Assembly (NCBI GenBank): GCA_037176725.1
Contig: JAZBRS010000020.1
Coordinates: 99,280,501-99,344,500, forward strand
Reading direction: 5' to 3'
DNA: 64,000 nucleotides
Origin: Posidonia oceanica
Lineage: Eukaryota > Streptophyta > Magnoliopsida > Alismatales > Posidoniaceae
Positions 23,381 through 33,712 of the stretch are shown here, piece after piece (the stretch's first letter is position 1; the number at the start of each line of letters is the position of its first letter). The notes under the pieces were generated by a model that was not told the origin of the DNA, made no database searches, and saw only the letters and a program-made list of their open reading frames with translations. A program made the translations under genes and the position numbers.

Positions 23381-24469
23381 ATACAGGCGCTGATCAAACC
23401 TCAATTCCCCATGTACGTTGAGAGAAAAGTCCGGCACTTCCCCAGCACGCAACTTCTCAACTATCGCTTGAAAGAAGGGCTCTGTCTGCTGACAAGCAAT
23501 AATGAACTCCACTAGCTTGGGATGAATAGACAAGCTCGTCATGTAGGCACCGCCTGCACCCCGATGTAGTCTCTTGAGTCCATAGTCAGCCATATCCTCC
23601 AGCATGGTCCATTCCTTGACCATCAGGCTCGCCATGACGTGCGTACGCCGACTCAGAGCATCGGTGACCATGTTTGCCTTCCCAGGGTGGTAAGACAAAC
23701 TGAAATCATAGTCCTTGAGATACTCCACCCACCTCCGCTGCCGCATGTTGAGGTCCTTCTGAGTAAATATATACTTCAGACTCTTGTGATCCGTGTGGAC
23801 CTCAAACTGCTTCCCATACAGGTAGTGTCGCCAAAGCTTTAGCGCGAACACCACGGTAGCCATCTCAAGATCATGGATAGGGTAGTTCTTCTCATAGTCC
23901 TTCAACTAACGAGAGGCATAAGCCACAACATTGCCACGCTGCATGAGAACACTACCCAAACCAACTCCACTGGCATCACTATAAACAGTGAAGCCACCAT
24001 TATCAGAAGGCAAGGTCAGAACAGGAGCAGAAGTCAGACAAGCCTTCAACTCATTGAAACTCTCCTCACAATCTTGGTCCCAAATAAATGGAACCCCATG
24101 CTTGGTGAGAGCTGTCAGGGATGAAACAATAGAAGAGAAATCCCTGATAAACCTCCTGTAGTAACCTACCAATCCCAGGAAACTTCTGATCTCAGTCACA
24201 GTCCTGGGTCTTTGCCAATTGCTAACTACCTCAACCTTGGCAGGATCAACTCTGATGCCGTCTCCAGAGATAAGGTAGCTAAGGAACATAACTTCACTCA
24301 ACCAGAACTCACACTTGGACAACTTGGCGTGCAACTGGTGCTGCCTCAGAACATCCAGCACCGCCCTCAGATGTTGGGCATGAGCTTCCTCATCTGAAGA
24401 GTAGACCAAGATGTCGTCTACAAAGACCACCACAAACTGGTCTAAGAAAGGCCTGAAGATCCGGTTCAT
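23372..24469 (-). pseudogene. Tekay B RT palm/thumb and RNase H
   Basis: [19 protein letters not shown] (RT catalytic pair) is followed by [12 protein letters not shown], then [17 protein letters not shown] (RNase H). After a single stop (23905) come [19 protein letters not shown] and [17 protein letters not shown], then ALSRR. The sequence ends at a stop in the RLYVP region. The two open parts share one frame, so one nonsense mutation separates them. Confidence 0.9.
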
Positions 24470-25540
24470 TAATTACATGAATGTGGCAGGGGGGTTGGTT
24501 AAGCCAAAGGGCATAACCGTAAACTCATAATGGCCATACCGCGTCCGGAAGGCAGTCTTCTAAATGTCTGAATCATGGATCCTCAACTGGTGATATCCTG
24601 ATCTTAGATCAATCTTCGAGAAGACGGAAGTAGACTGCAACTGGTCAAACAGGTCTTCAACGCGGGGCAAGGGATACTTGTTCTTCACTGTAAGCTGATT
24701 CAACATCCGGTAGTCTATACACAATCCGAGTGAACCATCCTTCTTACGAACGAACAAGACAGGCGCTCCATACGGAGACACACTTGGCCTAATAAACCAC
24801 TTGTCCAGCAACTCCTGCAATTGGGCCTTGAGCTCTTGCAACTCAGCTGGTGCCATCCGAAAAGGATTCTTGGCAACAGCACCACTCCCCGGGGTCAGCT
24901 CAATAAAGAACTCCACTTCCCTGTGAGGTGGCATGCTAGGCAGATCATCAGGAAAAACGTCAGGATATTGACACATGACAGTTATGTTGTGAACACCCGA
25001 CTCTGGAGAAGTAGAGGTAACCACACTAGTAAGGTACCCCATACATCCCTTAGTCAAAGACTTGTAAGCCTTCATAGCAGAAATCACAAGCTTCGGCTCA
25101 CCCTGGCGCACACCTTGCACAAAGAAGGAATCAGCATCAGCAGCTCCAAAGAAAATCCTCCTACGAACACAGTCGATCAAAGCAGAATGTTGACTCAGCC
25201 AGTCCATGCCCAAGATAACATCATACTCATTCATGCCCATGAGAATGAGAGTGGCATCGAACTCTCGGCCATTCATCTCCAGATCGACAGAAGGCAGATA
25301 TCTCCATGCTATATTGTGCTCCCCCAGCGGCGTTACCACGTCTAGGTGGAAAGCTAACTTGGCTGGTACATCATCCAGCTCCGCCGCAAACAACTCGGAG
25401 ATGAAAGAGAACGTGCTCCCTGAGTCATACAGAACTTTGGCCATTCGGCCCGCCACAAGATAGGAACTTAAGGCCAAAGCACAACCAACAGCATCCCCAA
25501 TTAAACAACAAGGTTCACAATACAGGGGAGAAAGCAACAA
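24470..25540 (-). pseudogene. Tekay B protease and RT fingers
   Basis: A 326-residue open segment (24560-25540) covers retropepsin ([13 protein letters not shown], then [11 protein letters not shown]) and RT ([37 protein letters not shown]). It stops after HDSDI, where copy A reads on into [10 protein letters not shown]. The remaining text to 24470 contains further stops. Confidence 0.9.
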
Positions 25541-25571
25541 TTACAATAAGGGGGTACCCCACCTAGAGAAA

Positions 25572-26760
25572 CTACGGGGCCTTACCCTCTACAACATCCC
25601 GAGAGGGCCCACAATCGGGAGTTGAAATGGTGAACACACGCCCTCGGGTCGACTGCTGTGGTGCATTCTCTGCTTTCTTGGAAGGATCCAAACAGAACCT
25701 CTGCACATCTCTCGGTCTCCCATAGTTGTAGGCACACCACTCCACTCCGATTCGTCGCCTGCTGTGCTCGAGGGCAGTGCGCTGCAAAGTGACACGTTTG
25801 GCCACACTAGAAACACTGAGCGCTACCTTATCCACTTGAAGTAGCCTAACTCAGACTGGTGCCTTCAACTCCTGCAAAGCTGTGCCAGGCGCTGGAGGCA
25901 GGGCCAGCATCACTACCTCTAGCAAAACTACACCGGGCACCAGAACCACAGCCAGATCTGTCCTTCTTTCTCTTCCCTGGGCTACTCGTGCCACTGGAAC
26001 TCGGTGGACTAGAGACAGAGAACCGGGAAGTGAAGGGCATCTTGGCCTTCCCCTTGGAGTGACCACCCACATACTAGTTGTACTCCTCTTTAAAGCGGGA
26101 AGCCATTTGGACCATCTCAACTACCGTCGTGCATCGGTAGCCCATCACCTTCACTCTCAAGTTGGATTGAAGGCCTTCTAGAAATCTCTCCGCCCACCTC
26201 TCCTCAGTATCAAAGGCCTGAGTGAACCTCTCCAACTGGGCAAATGAAGCTTCATACTCAGCCATAGTCATCTTGCCCTATTGCAGACTCCGGAACTCTC
26301 GGTCGAACCGTTTCCTCACATGGCTCGGAAAGTACTTCTCATGAAATGCAGCTTCGAAGTCCTTCCACTTGATGTTGATCGTTATAGAATCTAGGAACTT
26401 CAGCCGCCTAGTGGCTCTCCACCACTCATCGGCATCACCTTTTAGCTGAAAGGCAGCCAATCGTACCCAGTGCTCCGCCGGACACGCCAAACTATCCAAT
26501 ATCTTCTCAATCCTTCACAGCCAAGCCTCGCTCTCCTTAGGAGTACCAGTACCCTTAAATGTCAGTGGGTGGAGCTTGCCCAACTGGCATAGCCACGGAT
26601 CTCCCTCAGATGCTCCACTAGAGCCACTCTTGCCAAATTTGTGGGAAATCCCACGCATCCAACTTCGCAACTCCGTCCGCACGCCTTGCCAATCACTCTC
26701 CTCTCGAGAGCTAGATTCCTCAGGAAGGGCCTTGTCCTTTCGATAGCCACGGTGAGACAT
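25572..26760 (-). pseudogene. Tekay B gag
   Basis: Starts with MSHRGYRKDKALPEESSS at 26758-26760. It keeps the full-length early part (SHKFGKSGSSGASEGD ... KESEAWL) that copy A has lost. The gag core is RLAAFQLKGDADEWW and AAFHEKYFPSHVRKRFDRE. The zinc knuckle near 25740 is broken: the first Cys positions are changed and the frame is lost. Stops lie at about 26517 and 26277. Confidence 0.85.
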
Positions 26761-26931
26761 GCTGAAGCAGGAGAGAAACAGTAACCTACACCACAGTCAA
26801 TAAGATAAAAAACAATATATGCCAAAGCGTTAGGTGCAAACTCGATCATGATATGTAATTTCTATGGAGTCACTAGACTGACCACTCCTAGGCTAGTGCA
26901 ACCTAGTGAACCTGGGCTCTAATACCAGTTC
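26761..26931 (-). other. Tekay B leader and primer binding site
   Basis: A non-coding leader ends in a primer site reading TGGTATTAGAGC on the minus strand (about 26915-26926). It has one mismatch to the initiator-Met site. LTR sequence starts at 26932. Confidence 0.8.
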
Positions 26932-27585
26932 TGTCACGATCTCAATTGCAACAGTACAAAAACCAAGTCCAACAAAAAAATATAAAAATAAAACATAATT
27001 AACTATTACATCAACAGTTAACCACTGAGCTAAATAACAATATCTATAACAGGAACCTGCAGTGGACAGCTACGTGACTCCTACTATATGCACTAGCAAG
27101 TTGAATTAGCTAGACATTTGCACCTACAACTGAAAACCACACAGAGCACACGTGAGTGACTAGAAATAGTCACCTAGCACAAACCTCGCAAAAACCACGA
27201 GAAAAATCGGCATAAAAACTTGAATACGGCACAAACCGGTCAAAATCCCAATCCAGGTCCACAATAATCATTATAATTAATAAAACACCTTCCCTAAAGC
27301 CAATACGCTAAACCGGGAAAGATAGGTGTTTACAATAATTTTCACAAACCACGACCCACCGACCCAAAGTCTCAGCACAACTCAAAAACCTCCAACCTCT
27401 CAAGCTGGGGAAAGCAACTCGGCCCCACTGGCCAAAACAAGGCGGAAATACCTTGTAAACAAATTCTCAAACTAAAACCATGCATCGTAAATAGGCGAAA
27501 AGTACTAGGCCCAATATGGTCCAAAACTCAACAAAAACCACACTAAGTCCAAAATCAGGCAAAGCTCTAGGCCTAATATGGCCAG

Positions 27586-30308
27586 TGTAGACACCCCATT
27601 ATGACAGCCATTTGGCGGATTTCACTTGCAGGAACGAGCTCAGAAGCGACGGATCCCACTTTCCACCCAAACCCTGACTTAAACGCTTTCCACAACCCAA
27701 ACCTTAAACCAACCTTTAAACCCAATCCTATTCCAAACCCTACCCAAAATCAATTCAAAACCATCCAATTCCCATTTCACAACACAACCCAAACCTTAAA
27801 CCAACACAAGCCCAATGGAAGTCCAGTCCACTGAGTTGCACGCTGTGTCGCCACATACAGAGGCGACTAAACCTTGTTGCTACAATTAGTGGCGACTGGG
27901 TTTGGCGCCACTATGAGCAGCGGCTCAACTGCAATTCAGACCACCCCCCGAGCCCTTCCCACGTGGCCACTGCTGGTCACTGCCTCCTGCCACCGGTCCC
28001 CTCCCCACTTACTACCTCCACTACCTCCATCCATAAGCCGATGAGAACCACTTACTCTTCCCTACCACCCGTCCTTTCCTCTCCACTCACAAACCTCCCC
28101 TCACCACCTTCGCCGGCCGCCTGCCACGACGACTTCGTTGTCCTCGCCTGCACCCACATTTACTTCCATCCCCTCACCACTTACTCAGCCTGCAAAAATC
28201 GACCTCCTTCCCGCTCTCACGCCACTCACTGCCCCTTCGTCCTCACGTGCAGAGCCAATCCATCCAACAATACTCCATCGCCGACCAAACCCAACGGAGA
28301 GGGGACGCGCACACACACTTGATTCTAGAGCAATTGAGCAACCTCCTTATCCACCCACACACTCCTCTCACTCGAGGAGGACAGACATTCACATAGACAC
28401 CCACATTTGCAACCCACGGCCAAGAGTGAACCCATCATCTCCGACGACACTTCCATCCATTCTCCTCCCTAGCCGCTCAAACCAGAGTGCGTCGTAGCAA
28501 TCTAGGAACACTCTAGCACACCCCAGCTTCCTCCCAAGCCCTTCACATCTTTGTTTCGCATCCTGGACTGCCCCAACGACCTCGCCGCCATTCCTCCTTG
28601 GCCGCCGTCGGCCAATATTGCGAGAAGCCATCCGGTGGCACCAAACTCCTCCAAACCGTGCACACACCATCTCCTGGTCGCTACGAACTCAACCCAATCC
28701 TCCTGAGCAGCTGCCGCTCCCTCCTACGCTACAGCAACCTCGACACCGGCGTGCACTAGCGAGCCACGTTGGGGAGCCACTCCACTTGCCCTCGCAGGTG
28801 AACGATCCTATCACTAGCTTCGTCATGCTTCGTACTTACTTTCTAGATATTTAATTAGATTTTAGGAGCTTTCCTTAGCCATGTTTAGCTTCCTTCTCCG
28901 ACGCCGGAGGACTACCAGGTTAGGCGCCAGCGTGAGCGGCGACTAATCTGCTCCTCTAGCTGCCTACCGGTCAGACTTTGGGCCGTTGCTCCGGCCGACC
29001 CAAAGCTCCTTTTTTATTGTTCTTTGCATACTTGTGATCATGTATGTTTGCTTTACATGTTTATATAATTATATCATCATTTTGCATAGCCATGGGTTCT
29101 AGATTTGGTCTCAAAGTTGGCAGTTTGAGCAACTGGAGTTGCAGTGCTGTCGCCAGTGTAACCGGCGACTAACCTGCAACATTTGGCAACACTCCGACCG
29201 AACTTGAGGCCGCTGTATCTTGGGACCTAGGCGTCCATTTCACAGTTTGTTTGCATCATCATAAACCTGAATATGCCATCTTCATTTCCATGCATTTAGT
29301 TTGCCATTTCGCATCATTTATCTAGCTTATTTTTGGCCATGAAGTTTGCTATTTGGAAACACTGTGTATGCCTCTGTCGCTAGTGTCCCAGGCGACAAGC
29401 TCAGGCGCCACTCATACGGCGACTGGCTTCAGTTGCTGCTTCGACAGGCGACTTGTGCCTTGCCGATCTCATTGGTGACATGCACTGTCGCCATTCAGGG
29501 CGGCGACCTAGGCTACATCTCAGACAGCAGCCAGAGCTACCCCTACAGTCGCTTTGCATCTTGTTTATTTCACTCATTCGCTTTCGGCTTTGCTTTCCGA
29601 GTTCATTTATCGTCTCTTTACAGCATTTTGACTTTGATCAGATCTGTAGCATGTTTTCATTAAACTATGCATGTCATGTTGCATGTCTCTTCTTTGCATT
29701 GCATGGTTTTCTTCCGACGTTTTGTTTCTCGCCTGCATTGCATTTAGGACGATGATGCTTACTGTCTAGAGTTCTTACGAACCAGGGCACGCTCGGTTCG
29801 GAACATAGGCAGCGTTCCATCATGCATCATGACATATTAAGCAAGTAAAGCATTCATAGGCATTCATAGCATCCATCGCCCTTGGGTGTACAATTAAAGG
29901 CAAGCATTGCCGAAATTCCTACATATGCGAGCGATTAGCCTAGAAAGACCGATTCCGGGCGTATCGGGGGTGCCTAACACCTTCCCTACGCGTAACAGGA
30001 GTCCTTATCCTTTCTCTTGGCCTGCAATGATCATTATGCCCTCATCCTAGGCACGAGTCATACATTTCTGCATGGCATTTCACTCATTTGCATGTTTTCA
30101 TGCTTTCCTCGGTTTTCCTCATCTCCTGATTTAATAGACTAGGTGACGACTTCGAATTTGCTTTATCTTTTATTTTTCCGCTCTTTTTCTGGTGTTTTCG
30201 AGTCGAGTTTCCTTCATCGGATCCACCCGCTAATAGTAGTCTTTTGTCGGTTGATGTGCGTGAGCTTTGGCAGCGTGCATGGACGTGCCGATGACCAGGG
30301 TTGCTACA
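27586..30308 (+). mobile_element. Tat/Ogre-like solo LTR
   Basis: Starts TGTAGACACCCC and ends GGTTGCTACA. It is flanked by GCCAG (27581-27585) and ACCAG (30309-30313), a 5-bp target duplication with one change. The host LTR text GGCCAGCAACAACC (compare copy A near 6109) is restored when it is removed. It contains the conserved block at 29941-30060 and at least five GTCGCC/GGCGAC inverted modules. No internal region or second LTR is present. Confidence 0.9.
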
Positions 30309-31734
30309 ACCAGCAACAACCAAACACTGCCCTGCGGGCACAAAACCACAACTAGTCGTGAATGCTTGGCGTCAAGCAATCGACCTGGCCTCAAGCAGTA
30401 GCCAAGGATTCACCCCTGCAACTCACTACACTGCCACGGACACCCGCCCTATGGAGGAGCATGCTCGTCACGACATCTCACACCAGAGACGCCTCAAAAA
30501 GCGATCCCCACCTGGGAAAGCTACTCACCCCACCTGGGCGAGTTGTCCCTAATCAGGACAAATCACAGGACACGCCAAATACGGCGACCTCAAATCAGTG
30601 CTCTGAACCACTAGAGGCTCCTCACCCCTAGGCTCAGCCAGCACCCAAAACAAAGGCAGGTCCCGGTGCCCGTAGTGACTAGAGTATCACACCCAGCTAC
30701 ACAGGAGTATCATACCTCTCGAGTTCGCTGCTATGATACCGCTAGGTACGCCAACACCCTGACCTCCAAAATCTCAACCCAAGCAAGGTGTGCGACACAC
30801 CAGGAATGCCGTCGCATCCCCAGGTCCAGCCAACACAACTCCCAGGTTTCGACCACGGAAAAACCTCGACAAAATCATTTGCAAATCAATCACGTTCTCC
30901 CTCAGAAAACCTCTTTGAAAACATTTATCAAGTCATGGGCTAAAGCACAATAAGCCCCAAAACAAACATTATTAAAATCATATGAAAATAGGCTCAGGGA
31001 AACAACCCCGACCAAAATCGGCAGACCAAAAATATTCGGTCGACCAAAAACCCCTGATTCGGTAGACCAAAAAGGTCCGATCGACCAAATGTGCCCAGAA
31101 AACAATAGACCGGACGATTTCGGTCGACCAAATTCAGGCACAGTAGCACAATACAGAAGGATGTTCGGCATACCGAATAAATTCGGTGTGCCGAACCAAA
31201 GCATGGTTGAAAACTCATAAAACCCACTTAAATCCCAAAATACCTGTATAAAACTCTAAATCTAGCATGCCATTTACCAAAATCACCGAAATTCAATAAG
31301 GAATACAACCACATAAAAATCATGGCATTCCGAGGCATACAACTTCGGAAATCATCAGAAAACCACAATAATAAGCATTTTAACTACTCGGGCCATAAAT
31401 CCGTCCAAAAACCACATAAAATCTAAAAAATTACCAAACCAACTTCATAGCATTCAAAACATGGCAAGGGACGCATGCATATAATTTTCAAGCATTTAAG
31501 CAACTACGGGTGAGACGTGTACCTTGGGACAGAGGGACGGCCACTGTCCCCCGGCGAACCACGCGCAACTCCGGCGACCCACCACCGCACCGCACTCGGG
31601 CTCGCCACTCCACTGGAACGACGACCGGAGCTCATCGCACCACCGCCGGCCGCCACCACGCGCCGACCACCGCCAACACACGCCGACCACTGCCAACACG
31701 TGCCGACCACCGCCAACGGCCACCAAACAAAGGA

Positions 31735-31944
31735 GGAGTGGGGAGGTGGAGGAGAAAGAGGAGGAGGTGGAGATGGGGAGAGGGGAGGAGGAAAGCTTGC
31801 ACCTGCCCAGGGAGGCTAGGGCACGGGCACGGGTGAAGGAGGAGATGCAGGGAATGGCGAGGAAGAGATGAGGGCGAGAGGGAGTGAGTGAGTGGGAGAG
31901 AGAGAGAGCACGAGAGAGAGAGAGGGAGAGAGAATGGGTGGAGG

Positions 31945-31978
<34 letters not shown>

Positions 31979-31990
31979 GAATGAGAGAGT
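31735..31990. repeat. Purine-rich tract, (GA)n and (GGA)n
   Basis: Long A/G-only runs on the plus strand inside the Tekay LTR. They produce low-complexity reading frames on both strands that are not genes. Confidence 0.85.
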
Positions 31991-32532
31991 AGAAAAAAAG
32001 TGGAGGAAGAGAGAAACAGAGACGTGCGTGTACTGCGGGAGGAAGGAGGCAGTGCAATGCAGACTTATAGCGTGGAGGCTCCGCACTGCTGCAGCATGGG
32101 TACCTGCTTTCTCCCGTAAGGTGTGGATCTCGCGCCCGCACCAACCGACACAGCCACACGAATTCAGTGGTAGCAACACACCGAACACACGCAAAGTGCC
32201 ATGTAGGCCCAAGCACAATAATATGTTGGGTAAACTGCATGACACCTTCGAGGAACAGAGGAATTACAGGAAGGGGGAGATAGGGACCAACGAGCAATAA
32301 GAGAGAAAACCTGGGACCAGATTGCAATCTGTCTCACCAACCACCACAAGTGGTGCCCACAGCAAACCAAAGGTGGAGCCCACAAACAACCACACGTGAG
32401 GCCCACAACAAAGCACAGATGAGGCCCACACAAACCACCGGTGGGGCCCACAAGGCCAGTAACACCCATCTACAGCGAAGGAATTCATTAAAAATGTAAG
32501 AATACAAGGGAAATGAATTCCCGAGTGTTACA

Positions 32533-32638
32533 TCATTACATATAATCCATATACCCATCTAATGAGAACCCATCTCACTAGACCAATTTGACGTAGAACC
32601 ACACCAAATTTGAGACATTCCAACAATCTCCACCTTGG
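32533..32638 (-). mobile_element. Copia-type LTR start and polypurine tract (minus strand)
   Basis: The minus strand reads CCAAGGTGGAGAT followed by TGTTGGAATGTCTC. This is the classic copia arrangement of a polypurine tract next to an LTR beginning TGTTGG. The LTR (32625 downwards) continues, after Tekay B and the solo LTR are removed, at 18695-18566 and 16310-16144. The internal region of this element would lie to the right, but I see no copia coding there. Confidence 0.6.
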
Positions 32639-33712
32639 CTCGCATTTGGTGCCACTGAGCCCTCTCGATGATTGTTAACGTCTCCAAGCTGCTAAACCAC
32701 AACTCCACTTGCGTTGTTGTCATGGACATGCAGAGCTCATCTACACCTTCTGGGTTGGCAAAAAATCTTTCATCTGCATCCTTTTTCATGGGCCTGCAAA
32801 AAATCCTTATACACTTTCCAAATAGGTAGAAAACCTTCCACTACATCCATTGTCATCGGCCTATAGCTAGCCGATCTGCGCTTTCCAAGTAGGCGAAGAA
32901 CACTGTATCCATTGTCATGGGCATACAACGAGCCAATCTGCACTTTCCAAGTAGGTAGAAAACCATCCACTGCATCCATTATCGTAGGCTTATAGGAGAG
33001 CCCACCAGTGTCTTCACGGGTCCACTGAAAAACCCTTCACCTCAACTCTACTTAAGTTGATGCACCATTATGTTAACTTGACATGAACAACTCAGAATAT
33101 TGAAAATTATTGTTGGATATCTTCGTTTGGCTCACTTGCTCAAATCTGGATCAAACACATCATAGTCTTCAATCTTCAACGAAGAACCAAGCAATATTGA
33201 AAACTATTGCTGGGGATATGCTTTTATTCTGAACTTGGTACTTATTGCCTTGAGTGGTGGCACACATAGCCAAACTTATTTTAAAATGCAATTACCTTTT
33301 AAAGAAAAAACTATGGAGGATCTTGCCAAAAGTAACTACAAAAACTTTGTATAGAAAGTCTTTACATATGTACAAAGATATGTAAGAAATCAATACAAAA
33401 GATCTTTTGCTTTATGTAAGAAATGACGATAGAAGATATTGCTATTTACAGAAGGTATTTGTATATGTACCATTCTTGCTAATGTGATTTGATTTAATTT
33501 CTCTATAATTTGCTAAGGTGGAGATATAGACGTTTTAAAAAGAACAAGAAGAATTACAACGATTAGAAAAAATAAAGGAAAGTTCTATAATATCAGTAGG
33601 GTTATCTCATAGAATCGTAGCCGCCTATTATTAGTTACAATTGTTTATTAGCAACTATAAATGTTACCATCCATATGTTTAGATAAATGGCCATAATTAA
33701 AAGTTTTGGTAT
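32639..33712. other. Non-coding DNA with a 65-bp tandem repeat
   Basis: Three degenerate units of about 61-68 bp lie at 32814-33005. Each begins CTTTCCAAGTAGG and contains CCATTGTCAT or similar. The rest is AT-rich with no gene I can support. It may be untranslated interior of the minus-strand copia derivative, then host DNA up to the Ogre insertion. The last five bases, GGTAT (33708-33712), are the target duplication of that element. Confidence 0.6.

Larger units (their letters stand above)
18696..32532 (-). mobile_element. Ty3/gypsy chromovirus (Tekay-like), copy B, with nested inserts
   Basis: Minus-strand order from the right is LTR (26932-32532, interrupted by a solo LTR), primer site, gag, protease, RT, RNase H, integrase, chromodomain, then a composite left LTR (18696-22047). 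Flanks TAATT and TCATT fit a 5-bp target duplication with one change. All coding domains are present but carry stops. The chromodomain places it in the chromoviruses; the RT and integrase text fits Tekay. Confidence 0.9.
26932..32532 (-). repeat. Copy B 5' LTR, split by a Tat-type solo LTR
   Basis: Runs from TGTCACGATCTC to CCGAGTGTTACA. Removing the insert at 27586-30308 and one target duplication leaves about 2.87 kb, the usual size for this family. It includes CGGTCGACCA-type palindromes near 31020-31190 and a GA-rich tract at 31735-31990. Confidence 0.85.
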
